NCBI GenBank assembly: GCA_017523755.1
Contig: JAFWWA010000042.1
Location: 1 to 60,963 of the forward strand
Direction of reading: 5' to 3'
Origin: Christensenellaceae bacterium
GTDB taxonomy: Bacteria > Bacillota > Clostridia > Christensenellales > Christensenellaceae
Length of the DNA stretch: 60,963 nucleotides
Made by a program: the position numbers and the translations under genes
Shown: one piece after another, positions 26,185 through 34,471 of the stretch
Layout of the letters: each line of letters starts with the position of its first letter
How positions within the stretch are numbered: the first letter of the stretch is position 1
Notes under the pieces: generated by a model
The model's input: the letters and a program-made list of their open reading frames with translations, nothing else
The model's database searches: none
Told to the model about the DNA's origin: nothing

Positions 26185-27996
26185 TTAATCTATATCTTTA
26201 TGTATCCTTTTAAGATAACGGTTGGCAATTATCGGAGGATTGTTGTCGATTTGAGGAGTATCAGCGCCCATCATTTGCAAAACAGCTCTTAAGGTGTTTA
26301 CTCCGTTCAGACCTTCGATATCCAGTTGCCTGCCCCCAATATATACAGCATTCAATATTCTTCTCATGTCTTCCTCTGCAATTGTCAAAGGCATTTCAAC
26401 CCAGTCATCAGAACGCGGTCTGGTGCCATGATCAGACATTAATACAATTATGCAGTCAGGATCGTTCTCTATAAGAGCTGTAATGATCTTTTTCATCTGT
26501 ATCTCTGTGTATTTGTACTGTCCCAGATAATAGTCAGGAATGTCCCAGTTATAGAAACCGTCTCTTGGAGGGATGGTCCCATTTTCATCATATACAAATG
26601 GACTGTGGGGACACATTATATGGCTCACAATTGCCACAGATGAACCAAATGTGTAATTGGAAGGATCAGATAGATAATCAAACACTCTGCTTATACGCAG
26701 TCTTTTAGACTGAACTGTATTCTGAAAGAGGTTAATATTAAACAATGACAAAGGAGTTTTTTCAACCGCCAAATCCAGCTGAGTCTTTCCCTGCATGGTC
26801 GCGGACTTGAACAATTCTTCTTCCCTCTTCATGTTTGTAAGATCGTACAAACTTCCCATGAAGCTTGGTTCACTGGATGCCTGATAAACATCATATCCAA
26901 GTTCATTAAGAATATAGTACACTTCCGCATTCCATCTATAATACAAAGATGCCGCATAATTCATCTGATCAACAGCGACAGCATTAAGAGAACAAAGATC
27001 AGATGTAATCTCGTACGATAAGGTGCTTCTGTTTTCACTGTTATATGAAATATTAAAGCCATAATCTATAAGGAATTTGTTAAAGTCCTCACAGTCATAG
27101 TTATAATACTTGTTCATTGTATAGAAATCACCGGCTTCATCCAATATTATCCAGTAAAAATTGGGTAAGACCTGGCCATTATCTTCAAGTGCTTTTCTTT
27201 CTTCAGCTGATACTATTAAAGGAGCACGTGATTCAGAGAACAATCCCCTGTATTTTGTTGCTGAGTAGCCTTTGCTTTCCACCATTTTGACAACTTCATC
27301 ATATGGCATTAGTCTTGTCAGCGTTTCATCTTCATCTATCTGAAGATCAGTTGTCTCATTTTCAGTGTCATCTTGGCTAGCAGTTGAACGATTAGGAAAT
27401 ATCTTAGAATAATCAACAACGGTAATCAGATTCCAAACAGTCAGTAAAACGATTACTAATGTAACGATCTTTTGAATACTGGCAATAAATTCACGGTTTC
27501 TATGCTTAATAAGAAAAAATGATACAAGAATCAATATGAAAGAATACATTATGGCAGCTATAAGATTACTTGAACTGCTGCTGATCAATGATGCCAGTCT
27601 CTTTATGATATCGAAATTGAGAAAAAGCGCCATGAACACAAAAGAGAACACGGCAGTAAAATGAACGTTTCTTTTAGATAAAAAGAACGTTGTCAGAAAA
27701 ACGATTATCCCTATCGCTTCATATGCGGCTATTATAACAAAAGCTTCTATCGGAACTATCTGCTGAGTATTCTTTGCATACAAGAATAATACAGGAAATG
27801 CACACATCAGAAGCGTGGGTATAATCGCCAAGAGGATCCCCAATATCTTTTTTAAAAATCCCGGATTCTTTACTGTGTCCGAATCAGGGGCCATATTTTC
27901 CTCTGTTTCCAATGTATCTTCATTGGTAAGATCATTTTCTTTTAAGCCGTTCGTGAATTCCAGATTTTCCTGATTAGTTCTCTTGTTTTCTTCCAT
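26185..27996 (-). CDS. Membrane sulfatase/alkaline-phosphatase-superfamily enzyme 1
   Basis: A 603-residue protein with an acidic cytoplasmic N-terminus (~45 residues), five to six membrane helices (~50-215) and a large outer domain of the alkaline phosphatase/sulfatase fold. FYWIILDEAGDF (about 281-292) is the first metal motif. SENRSTLSYEITSD contains the likely Ser/Thr nucleophile region. CPHSPFVY and the SDHGTR metal motif are near the end. Members of this superfamily with N-terminal helices include lipoteichoic acid synthases and phosphoethanolamine transferases. A phosphoglycerol- or phospho-head-group transferase is therefore plausible, but a hydrolase is not excluded. It is paralogous to the next gene. 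Confidence 0.78.
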   Translation of the reverse strand: MEENKRTNQENLEFTNGLKENDLTNEDTLETEENMAPDSDTVKNPGFLKKILGILLAIIPTLLMCAFPVLFLYAKNTQQIVPIEAFVIIAAYEAIGIIVFLTTFFLSKRNVHFTAVFSFVFMALFLNFDIIKRLASLISSSSSNLIAAIMYSFILILVSFFLIKHRNREFIASIQKIVTLVIVLLTVWNLITVVDYSKIFPNRSTASQDDTENETTDLQIDEDETLTRLMPYDEVVKMVESKGYSATKYRGLFSESRAPLIVSAEERKALEDNGQVLPNFYWIILDEAGDFYTMNKYYNYDCEDFNKFLIDYGFNISYNSENRSTLSYEITSDLCSLNAVAVDQMNYAASLYYRWNAEVYYILNELGYDVYQASSEPSFMGSLYDLTNMKREEELFKSATMQGKTQLDLAVEKTPLSLFNINLFQNTVQSKRLRISRVFDYLSDPSNYTFGSSVAIVSHIMCPHSPFVYDENGTIPPRDGFYNWDIPDYYLGQYKYTEIQMKKIITALIENDPDCIIVLMSDHGTRPRSDDWVEMPLTIAEEDMRRILNAVYIGGRQLDIEGLNGVNTLRAVLQMMGADTPQIDNNPPIIANRYLKRIHKDID

Positions 27997-28022
27997 TCTT
28001 CTCTCCGTTCATGAAAACAATA

Positions 28023-29945
28023 TCAAATCTGAGGATAATCGAGTCCAAATTCCTCACTGAGAATATACCTCATAGTATTCATTGCACTCTTTCCTTCTAT
28101 ATCAAGTACCTGTCCTTTATAGTAAACTACATTAAAAATATTCATCGCATCTTTTTGACTGACCTTTGGTGCTCTCGGTCTGTACTCGGAGCTGTGATTT
28201 CGTATACCATGATCGGACTGAATAACAATTATAGAATTCGGATCATTTTCTTCTATCGTTTCAATGATCTTCATTAATCTCTTCGAAACATATTCAAGCT
28301 GACCAAGATAGTAGGATCTATCCGACCAGTTTCTGTGATTATCAGTGTTGACACTGTGGCCGTCAGATGTGAATATGAACGGAACATGCGGACTGCACAC
28401 ATATGAGAAAATCGCTATCCCTCTTCCTCTCTTGTATGTATCCGGGTCTGAGAAAAAATCGAACAGGTCAAGTCTGTTCTGTATAGCCCTTCTCATGACC
28501 TCCCCTTTTCCGCTTATCGATTTAAGTGTCTCTTCTGACGACAAGAAACTGTAATCATATTTTTCAGTATACTCTTTTTCCTTCTCCTGATTGAATATCT
28601 GGAATATTGACTGTTGAGCAATAATATCCTCAACAGTATCACCATCTTCCGTTTCAGGTTCGGCGTCTCCATAGAGTTCCATATTTCTAAGGTTCTTAGT
28701 ACCCCTAAACATATTAGTCTGTGTTGACATCTGATAACTGGTATACCCAAGATTTTTCAAAACTTTGAACAACTGGACATCCTTTAAGGCTTCTTTACCC
28801 CCTTGCAGATTATGTTTTGACATTGGAAGAGGATTGAGCCTCAGCACCTCAGCTATACAGACCTGAGAAATCGTCGAAGTAGAATAACTGGTGTCCGATA
28901 TATTGAACTTGTGATCAATAAGAAATGACCGAAACTGTGCGTTGTCATAATTATAATACTTCTTAAGCATGTCGAAGCTGCCGTATTCATCCAATATGAA
29001 ATAGTACAGATTTGGCTTGCCTTCAAACTTTTCCGACTCCGATAGTTCAACTATTTCAGGTAGATATGAAACATTTGACCCTGTCTTTGATGCCGACTTG
29101 GTGTCCTTTTCGGTTTTATCATCAGATATCCCTAAAGAGTTTGATATCTTGTTTATGGAGTTTGTCAGCTTCGGCTGTATCTCACTGTATGAAGATATGA
29201 AGTTATAGACTATTATCCCGAAGAAAGTGACTGCCATGACCATGGAGATCTTTTTCAGGATATCTGTGTCATTTATAAGCTTTGTACAGAGATATGCGAT
29301 AGCCGCTATCGCATAAAGGATAAGAAGTATCGTTACGATCGTCGAAATAGTGCTGCCAAGAAAGGTGTTCGTGACCGATCTCAAAGCACTGAAATTAAGG
29401 AAAAGCAAAAGAACGGCAGATGTAACTATACATGCCCTGTAAGCATTTTTAAGAAGGAATCTTAATATGACAAAAATCCCGCATCCTATCAAGATGGAGA
29501 TACCTATCGGCTTTAAAATAAGTGAAAATGTCATACTGCTGACATTGTTCACATATAAAATGAAAGGAGGAATCGATGAAACAAAAACTATACAAAGAAA
29601 GCTGATGATATACGGCAGTATATCCGGTTTCTGTTTATTATCAGAGTCATCAGTGTTGTTTTTGTTCGATATCCTTTTATTTCTTCTTCCGGTGCGCTGT
29701 CTTTGACGGTCAGTAAGCACGTTATCTCTTCCGTCAGCTGATTCTTCAGCATCCTTTATGTCTTCGTCACCCGCATAATAGGAATTGAGTCCGCTGATAA
29801 AAGAATCGACATCCCTGTCCAGATCAGCATCGTCCTGCAAACTGCGAGAACTCTCTTCCGTACTGACTGTATCTGAAGTCATTTCTTCAGTCGGTTCACT
29901 GTTAACATCAGACGCATTATCACCGTTACTGGTTATTTTCCGCAT
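28023..29945 (-). CDS. Membrane sulfatase/alkaline-phosphatase-superfamily enzyme 2
   Basis: A 640-residue paralogue of the preceding protein with the same plan. It has a long acidic, Ser-rich cytoplasmic head (~110 residues), five to six helices (~110-255) and an outer catalytic domain. LYYFILDEYGSFDMLKKYYNYDN gives the first metal site and fold start, SYSTSTISQ the nucleophile area, CSPHVPFIF a histidine motif, and QSDHGIRNHSS the closing Asp-His metal site. Sharing KYYNYD and DHG motifs, the two probably arose by tandem duplication and specialised. It lies 26 bp before paralogue 1 on the same transcript. Confidence 0.78.
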   Translation of the reverse strand: MRKITSNGDNASDVNSEPTEEMTSDTVSTEESSRSLQDDADLDRDVDSFISGLNSYYAGDEDIKDAEESADGRDNVLTDRQRQRTGRRNKRISNKNNTDDSDNKQKPDILPYIISFLCIVFVSSIPPFILYVNNVSSMTFSLILKPIGISILIGCGIFVILRFLLKNAYRACIVTSAVLLLFLNFSALRSVTNTFLGSTISTIVTILLILYAIAAIAYLCTKLINDTDILKKISMVMAVTFFGIIVYNFISSYSEIQPKLTNSINKISNSLGISDDKTEKDTKSASKTGSNVSYLPEIVELSESEKFEGKPNLYYFILDEYGSFDMLKKYYNYDNAQFRSFLIDHKFNISDTSYSTSTISQVCIAEVLRLNPLPMSKHNLQGGKEALKDVQLFKVLKNLGYTSYQMSTQTNMFRGTKNLRNMELYGDAEPETEDGDTVEDIIAQQSIFQIFNQEKEKEYTEKYDYSFLSSEETLKSISGKGEVMRRAIQNRLDLFDFFSDPDTYKRGRGIAIFSYVCSPHVPFIFTSDGHSVNTDNHRNWSDRSYYLGQLEYVSKRLMKIIETIEENDPNSIIVIQSDHGIRNHSSEYRPRAPKVSQKDAMNIFNVVYYKGQVLDIEGKSAMNTMRYILSEEFGLDYPQI

Positions 29946-29969
29946 TATACTTTATCCAAAATGAAAAGA

Positions 29970-30215
29970 TTACTTGCGATTCTCGGCTTCTCTTCTGATC
30001 TTCTTCTCTTCTCTTTCATTCTTTTTCTTAAGGAACCACATTTTGATGTTTTTCCAGAAAAATATGACTGAAGAGCCGGCTGCAATAAAAATACCTGCTA
30101 TGACCTGTATTACATATGATGTAGTAGCAGGATCTATATATGCATATACATGCTGCATAGTGGCAACTGATACTGCAGCGAACAGGCCGAGAAACAGAAT
30201 AAGATTTCTTTTCAT
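29970..30215 (-). CDS. Small two-helix membrane protein with YIDPATTSY motif
   Basis: An 81-residue protein. A signal-anchor-like N-terminus (MKRNLILFLGLFAAVSVAT) is followed by YIDPATTSYVIQ, a second helix (VIAGIFIAAGSSVIFFW) and a basic charged tail. YIDPGTGS-like small membrane proteins recur beside surface polysaccharide enzymes; their function is unknown to me. The ATG at 30215 is chosen because AAAGGAG stands 9 bases before it. A longer frame to 30260 lacks such a site. It is the first gene of the six-gene operon and may be an assembly partner for the sulfatase-fold enzymes. Confidence 0.75.
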   Translation of the reverse strand: MKRNLILFLGLFAAVSVATMQHVYAYIDPATTSYVIQVIAGIFIAAGSSVIFFWKNIKMWFLKKKNEREEKKIRREAENRK

Positions 30216-30293
30216 TTTAAAGGGCTCCTTTAATCCTTGATTAACAAAACATTTGTTCAAAAAACGCGATACCTACCGCTATTTTACCGAAAA

Positions 30294-30322
30294 ATTATAT
30301 ATGAAATGTTTTCGAATGTCAA
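30294..30322 (-). promoter_or_regulatory. Consensus promoter of the six-gene surface operon
   Basis: A perfect TTGACA (30317-30322) and TATAAT (30294-30299), 17 bp apart on the minus strand, give a leader of about 70 nt before the small membrane protein. Confidence 0.85.
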
Positions 30323-30436
30323 CAAACAGACCTTACCGCGCACTGCACTGAAATACTGCGTTTTCATTATATTTACACACATGGCAGGGACTGCTTCCTG
30401 AAGGTCCCTGTTTGATCCGCATAACAGCATATATCA

Positions 30437-30465
30437 TTGCCTGCAAATCATATGTACTGTATTAT
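30437..30465 (+). promoter_or_regulatory. Promoter for the beta-propeller gene
   Basis: TTGCCT (30437-30442) and TATTAT (30460-30465) are 17 bp apart, about 38 bp before the ATG at 30503. Confidence 0.55.
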
Positions 30466-30502
30466 TATGATAATAATCTTATTGTTTCAGGGAGATAATA
30501 AA

Positions 30503-31561
30503 ATGTCAGAATCAGCTTATGAAAACTGTCCGTGCCTTAAAGTCCTGTGGAAGTTCACCGGGAACGATGTTCCAAAGAAAGGTCCCGAAGAAGTTTTTTC
30601 AGGAGATCCCAGATGGGCCCTTTCAGAAGAAGATACCTCTCTTCCGGGCGGAGGCATGTCAAGATATCCCTTTATCTATGTAGGAGAAGGATATAACAAA
30701 ATAATCCTTGTAAACGATGGAAAAGTCATATGGACATATGATACAGGAACAGGCGGAGAGCTCGATGATATCTGGATGCTCTCAAACGGCAACGTTCTGT
30801 TTTCCCGTATGTACTGGTGCGCAGAAGTCTCACCCGACAAAAAAAGAACCTGGTATTATGAGTTTCCCGAAGGAGAGGAATCCCATTCGCTCCAGCCCGT
30901 AGGGCTCGACAAGGTCCTGATGGTCATAAACGCAGCAGTGCCCAGAGCAGTTATCCTAAACAAGTATACCGGTGAGACCGTTTATTCACACGAGATTCCT
31001 TATGACCACGCTCTTCCTGTCCATACGCAGTTCAGACGCATCAGATTGACAAAGGACAATACATTCCTCGTTTCTTATCTCCAGATGGGGAAAGTAGTCG
31101 AATATGACATGGATTTCAATCTGATACGCGAGATAAAAAGCAGCAGACCGTGGTCTGCACAGAAGCTTCTTAACGGAAACATACTCATAACGGACGAGAA
31201 CGAGCTTGCCGTCAAAGAGATAGATATAAACGGTGATATCGTATGGAGCGTCAGAGCTGAAGAACTGCCTGACAGATATGTTAAGGCAGAGATATTTGAA
31301 AGGCCCGGGGCTGCCCCTGACGCTGCACCCGGAACAAAAAGCGAGCCTATCGGTTGGCAGTCCTGCGTAAGGCTTGCAAACGGCAATACAGTGCTTTGCT
31401 CCCAGGGTAATTTCGGGCTTGCCCCGCAGTTCATAGAGATAACAAAGGAAAAGGAAATCGTCTGGGCTCTCAAAAATTGGAAAGATCTTGGCCCCGCCAC
31501 TTCGATACAGATCCTCTCCGATCCGGGTATTCCTGAAAATCCTGGTGAATGTCAGAGATAA
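30503..31561 (+). CDS. Beta-propeller (PQQ-like repeat) protein of unknown function
   Basis: A 352-residue cytoplasmic-looking protein built from repeated blades with patterns such as NKIILVNDGKVIWTYDTG, LSNGNVLFSR, KLLNGNILITDE and DINGDIVWSV. These W-containing strands resemble PQQ-type or arylsulfotransferase-type propellers. No catalytic signature is certain; a histidine occurs in EESHSLQPVG. The ATG at 30503 follows AGGGAG by 8 bases. An earlier in-frame ATG at 30437 overlaps the -35 box and is not credible. The gene stands alone, diverging from the surface operon. It may be a sensor or binding protein. Confidence 0.65.
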   Translation: MSESAYENCPCLKVLWKFTGNDVPKKGPEEVFSGDPRWALSEEDTSLPGGGMSRYPFIYVGEGYNKIILVNDGKVIWTYDTGTGGELDDIWMLSNGNVLFSRMYWCAEVSPDKKRTWYYEFPEGEESHSLQPVGLDKVLMVINAAVPRAVILNKYTGETVYSHEIPYDHALPVHTQFRRIRLTKDNTFLVSYLQMGKVVEYDMDFNLIREIKSSRPWSAQKLLNGNILITDENELAVKEIDINGDIVWSVRAEELPDRYVKAEIFERPGAAPDAAPGTKSEPIGWQSCVRLANGNTVLCSQGNFGLAPQFIEITKEKEIVWALKNWKDLGPATSIQILSDPGIPENPGECQR

Positions 31562-31575
31562 CTGAGCTCTAAAAG

Positions 31576-31619
31576 TGAAAGCGGACAGATGAACATCATA
31601 TGTTCCTGTCCGCTTTTTA
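31576..31619. terminator. Bidirectional terminator between convergent genes
   Basis: AAAGCGGACAG pairs with CTGTCCGCTTT, and an inner GAACAT/ATGTTC stem extends it. T-rich ends on both strands serve the beta-propeller gene and thrH. Confidence 0.9.
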
Positions 31620-31647
31620 CATGTGAAAAACAGTAAACTGTTCTTTG

Positions 31648-32250
31648 TCAATCGAGGTGTTCCCTTATTCCGTTTAACAGATCGTTGAATCTGTCAAAAT
31701 GAGGGATATCGGGGTTGTCTGCTATTATTTTTTCCGTTGATCTGAAAAGAAACCCGGCCTTGCTTGCTTTTATCATAGCAAGATCATTATAACTGTCGCC
31801 TGCAGCGATCGTATCGTATCCTATCGATTGAAGCGCTTTGACTGTCGTAAGTTTCGAATCCGTGATCCTCATCCTGTAATCAGTGATCTCCCCGTTATCG
31901 GCCACGACGAGACTGTTGCAGAAGATGGTAGGCATCCCCAGTTTTTTTATAAGAGGCTGAGCAAACTGCGTAAATGTATCGCTGAGAATGATGACCTGCG
32001 TTTCCTCTCTCAGTCTGTCAAGAAATTCTCTTGCTCCTTCAAGAGGTTCGATTTTGGAAATCGTTTCCCTTATCTCATTTAGCCCAAGCCCGTGTTCCTT
32101 AAGTATGCCAAGCCTCCACTTCATAAGCTTGTCATAATCAGGCTCATCTCTCGTAGTCCTTCTTAAGACAGGTATGCCGCTGGCCTCAGAAAATGCTATC
32201 CATATCTCGGGGACGAGTACGCCCTCCATATCTAAACAAACTATCTGCAT
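31648..32250 (-). CDS. thrH: ThrH-like HAD phosphatase (phosphoserine phosphatase/homoserine phosphotransferase)
   Basis: A 200-residue HAD enzyme close to Pseudomonas ThrH. Motif I reads CLDMEGVLVPE, motif II is IILSDTF, and the motif III/IV region is TDSKLTTVKAL followed by AAGDSYNDLAMI. ThrH dephosphorylates phosphoserine and can transfer phosphate to homoserine, linking serine and threonine synthesis. It lies about 40 bp after the chorismate mutase gene on the same strand, so it is probably under the same attenuator. AGGTGG precedes the ATG. Confidence 0.85.
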   Translation of the reverse strand: MQIVCLDMEGVLVPEIWIAFSEASGIPVLRRTTRDEPDYDKLMKWRLGILKEHGLGLNEIRETISKIEPLEGAREFLDRLREETQVIILSDTFTQFAQPLIKKLGMPTIFCNSLVVADNGEITDYRMRITDSKLTTVKALQSIGYDTIAAGDSYNDLAMIKASKAGFLFRSTEKIIADNPDIPHFDRFNDLLNGIREHLD

Positions 32251-32291
32251 ATGTCCACCTGTTTAAAATCAATAATATACCTGCCAAGGAA

Positions 32292-32576
32292 TCATAATCC
32301 TGAACCGTTCCAGTCCATCTGCTCTTTCTGATATTCCCTGCTCAATTCAAATATCCTTTTATAGAGTTCACCTATATAGTACGACATCTCACAGGGGACA
32401 TCCTTCTTTAAAGCTTCAAGCTTCTCCTCTTCCCTCTTTTTGTCAAGGATATCCATCCCGTGCTTCACTTTATAATCAGCTATCTCCCTTGCTGCTTCCA
32501 TCCTTTTTATAAAAAGGGATGAGATTCCGCGGTCGATCTCGTCTATCTTCTGTCTTGATTCAAGGATATCAGCCAT
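32292..32576 (-). CDS. Chorismate mutase (AroQ class)
   Basis: A 94-residue all-helical monofunctional AroQ-type chorismate mutase. The N-terminus [31 protein letters not shown] holds the active-site Arg and Lys, and the C-terminal helix carries ELSREYQ. It converts chorismate to prephenate for Phe and Tyr. It starts 2 bp after the DAHP synthase stop, so the operon controls the first common step and the Phe/Tyr branch together. Confidence 0.92.
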   Translation of the reverse strand: MADILESRQKIDEIDRGISSLFIKRMEAAREIADYKVKHGMDILDKKREEEKLEALKKDVPCEMSYYIGELYKRIFELSREYQKEQMDWNGSGL

Positions 32577-32578
32577 AT

Positions 32579-33583
32579 TCAGCTCCTTACGGCACTTTTT
32601 ACAAGTCTCACCTTTTTGGCCAGTTCATCATACTCTTCAGGCCTTAATGACTGCGCTCCGTCACAGAGCGCATGTATAGGATCGTTGTGCACCTCTATTA
32701 TAAGGCCGTCTGCTCCGCATGCAACCGCAGCAAGCGCCATCGGAGGCACCATCCTGGCTATCCCTGTGGCATGGCTCGGATCCACGATGACCGGCAGATG
32801 GGTCAGCTCGTGAAGCATCGGTACAGCGGAAAGATCGAGCGTATTCCTTAAGTAGTCGCTGTATGTCCTTATCCCCCGCTCGCAGAGAATCACGTTTTCA
32901 TTTCCGTTTGACATTATATATTCAGCACTCATGAGCAGCTCACTCAGTGTATTGGCAAAACCTCTCTTTAAAAGGATGGGCTTGTTGATATGTCCCAGTT
33001 CCTTTAGGAGGTCATAATTCTGCATATTCCTTGCGCCTACCTGAAGGACGTCAACATCATCGAACAGCGGAAGGTCCTGTGCGCTCATGATCTCAGTTAC
33101 TATCGGAAGTCCTGTTTCCTTCTTTGCATGGAGCAAAAGCTCGATGCCCTTATCCTTGAGCCCCTGGAAGGAATAAGGTGAGGTCCTTGGCTTGAATGCG
33201 CCTCCTCTTAAAAGATCCGCACCGGAAGCCTTGACCGCTTTTGCGACAGCAGTTATCTGCTCCTCTGTCTCTACAGAGCAAGGACCTGCGATCATAGCCA
33301 TCGAGCCACCGCCTATTTTTACATTACCTACAGTTATGACGGTATCATCCGGATGGAATTTCCTGTTGCACAGTTTGAATGTCTCAGATACCCTCTTAAC
33401 AGAATCTACTATGTCAAGGCTCTCGATCAGGTCTATATCTACAGAGCTTGTATCACCTACAAGCCCCAGTATAGTCTGGTACTTTCCTTCAGAGACATGG
33501 ATATCAAGGCCCATATCCTTGAGAAGATCTATCAGCTGTTCCCTTTTTTCCTTTTTTGTATTGTTCTTGAGTACTACTATCAT
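32579..33583 (-). CDS. aroF: 3-deoxy-7-phosphoheptulonate synthase (DAHP synthase, type I beta)
   Basis: A 334-residue enzyme that condenses phosphoenolpyruvate and erythrose-4-phosphate, the first step of the shikimate pathway. An N-terminal ~70-residue ferredoxin-like regulatory domain precedes the barrel. Landmarks are [36 protein letters not shown] and VDPSHATG. The ferredoxin-like domain is the Tyr-sensitive part in related enzymes. GGAGG lies 10 bases before the ATG. The leader peptide and attenuator upstream indicate control by Tyr/Phe supply. Confidence 0.95.
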   Translation of the reverse strand: MIVVLKNNTKKEKREQLIDLLKDMGLDIHVSEGKYQTILGLVGDTSSVDIDLIESLDIVDSVKRVSETFKLCNRKFHPDDTVITVGNVKIGGGSMAMIAGPCSVETEEQITAVAKAVKASGADLLRGGAFKPRTSPYSFQGLKDKGIELLLHAKKETGLPIVTEIMSAQDLPLFDDVDVLQVGARNMQNYDLLKELGHINKPILLKRGFANTLSELLMSAEYIMSNGNENVILCERGIRTYSDYLRNTLDLSAVPMLHELTHLPVIVDPSHATGIARMVPPMALAAVACGADGLIIEVHNDPIHALCDGAQSLRPEEYDELAKKVRLVKSAVRS

Positions 33584-33605
33584 TTGTCATCATCCTCCGA
33601 GGCAG

Positions 33606-33636
33606 TAAAAAAGCGGGTCAGAGTTATCTGATCCGC
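33606..33636 (-). terminator. Attenuator hairpin upstream of DAHP synthase
   Basis: On the minus strand GCGGATCAG and CTGACCCGC form a 9-bp stem with one mismatch, followed by six Ts, and the structure ends before the DAHP synthase ribosome site. It lies 50 bp after the stop of a tyrosine-rich leader peptide. I could not identify a convincing antiterminator by eye. Confidence 0.75.
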
Positions 33637-33686
33637 ATTGCTGAATTATCCGTTATCATCCGCTGCATATCAAATAGCTCTGCCGT

Positions 33687-33743
33687 TTATCGTACGGTAA
33701 AGTAATAATAGGAATAATAATATGCAGCAAACGTATTCTTCAT
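33687..33743 (-). CDS. Tyrosine-rich attenuation leader peptide
   Basis: An 18-codon reading frame encodes MKNTFAAYYYSYYYFTVR with six Tyr and two Phe. It has its own GGAG ribosome site 7 bases before the ATG and a consensus promoter ~45 bp upstream. It lies between that promoter and an intrinsic terminator in front of the DAHP synthase-chorismate mutase genes. This is the classic layout of ribosome-mediated attenuation: stalling at Tyr (or Phe) codons when charged tRNA is scarce would prevent termination. The short length and codon run are direct observations; the mechanism is inference from known leader peptides. Confidence 0.85.
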   Translation of the reverse strand: MKNTFAAYYYSYYYFTVR

Positions 33744-33787
33744 TTCTTTTCTCCGTTACGGAAGCTTTTATCTCCCGCTCGAGGTGT

Positions 33788-33817
33788 ATTATATACTTCG
33801 TTTTTAATCAGTGTCAA
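33788..33817 (-). promoter_or_regulatory. Promoter of the aromatic leader and DAHP synthase operon
   Basis: TTGACA (33812-33817) and TATAAT (33788-33793) are 18 bp apart on the minus strand. Transcription would begin near 33781 and include the leader peptide and attenuator. Confidence 0.8.
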
Positions 33818-33843
33818 TACATACGGGCATCAGAATGCAATTT

Positions 33844-34470
33844 TCACAGAATAAAAACTGCAATATATGATATGAAAGCAGAGATGCCGCATACTATAGA
33901 ACCAAGCATAAATTCCCTTGCAGTATGCCTTTTTGTCCTCAGAGATGCCCATAAAACAAGAATATACATCCCTGCGCCAATGATAAGTCCCCCTGCTCCG
34001 AAAGCCACACAAAAAAGAATGCACGGCCCGGTAATACTGCATCCGTGGCCGCTGGCTCTGACCTTAATGATCTTGTTCACGGCAATAAGCAATATGACTG
34101 ATATAAAGTATATGGTGTAGATAAAAACAAGCTGCTCCGACTGCCCCGAAATGACGGAATAGGCAAATCCAAACAGATAGCCTATAAAAGACAGCACAAA
34201 TGCGGCCTCCCTTTCACCTTCCCTTCCCTTCTTCCTTAAAGGCTTTACCACATATGCCAGGGGATAGGCGAGCAACGGGAAAACAGCAAGAAAGATCTCC
34301 GCAAGAAGGACCTGGCACAACTCGCCGAATACGGAGAACCTGAACACCGAAAGAATAATGATGAGAGCAGTTACCATTACCGGCGGTATCGAAATGATCC
34401 TTATTATCCTTGCAAAGCTGTCAACGATACTGCGTGAAGCTTCCTTTTCGCTTTTCATTCCAGACTCCAT
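33844..34470 (-). CDS. PAP2-like membrane protein (degenerate phosphatase signature)
   Basis: A 208-residue protein with about six membrane helices. NKIIKVRASGHGCS and SLRTKRHTAREF resemble the lysine/arginine, PSGH and SRxxxxxH blocks of lipid phosphatases of the PAP2 family, although the signature is imperfect. Those enzymes dephosphorylate isoprenyl or lipid phosphates at the membrane. It lies one base after the DegV gene, so the two are cotranscribed. An inactive or divergent relative is also possible. Confidence 0.55.
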   Translation of the reverse strand: MESGMKSEKEASRSIVDSFARIIRIISIPPVMVTALIIILSVFRFSVFGELCQVLLAEIFLAVFPLLAYPLAYVVKPLRKKGREGEREAAFVLSFIGYLFGFAYSVISGQSEQLVFIYTIYFISVILLIAVNKIIKVRASGHGCSITGPCILFCVAFGAGGLIIGAGMYILVLWASLRTKRHTAREFMLGSIVCGISAFISYIAVFIL

Positions 34471-34471
34471 A

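Noticed and set aside
30437..30502. Upstream start for the beta-propeller protein
   Set aside because: It would begin inside the -35 hexamer and lacks a ribosome site; the ATG at 30503 has AGGGAG.
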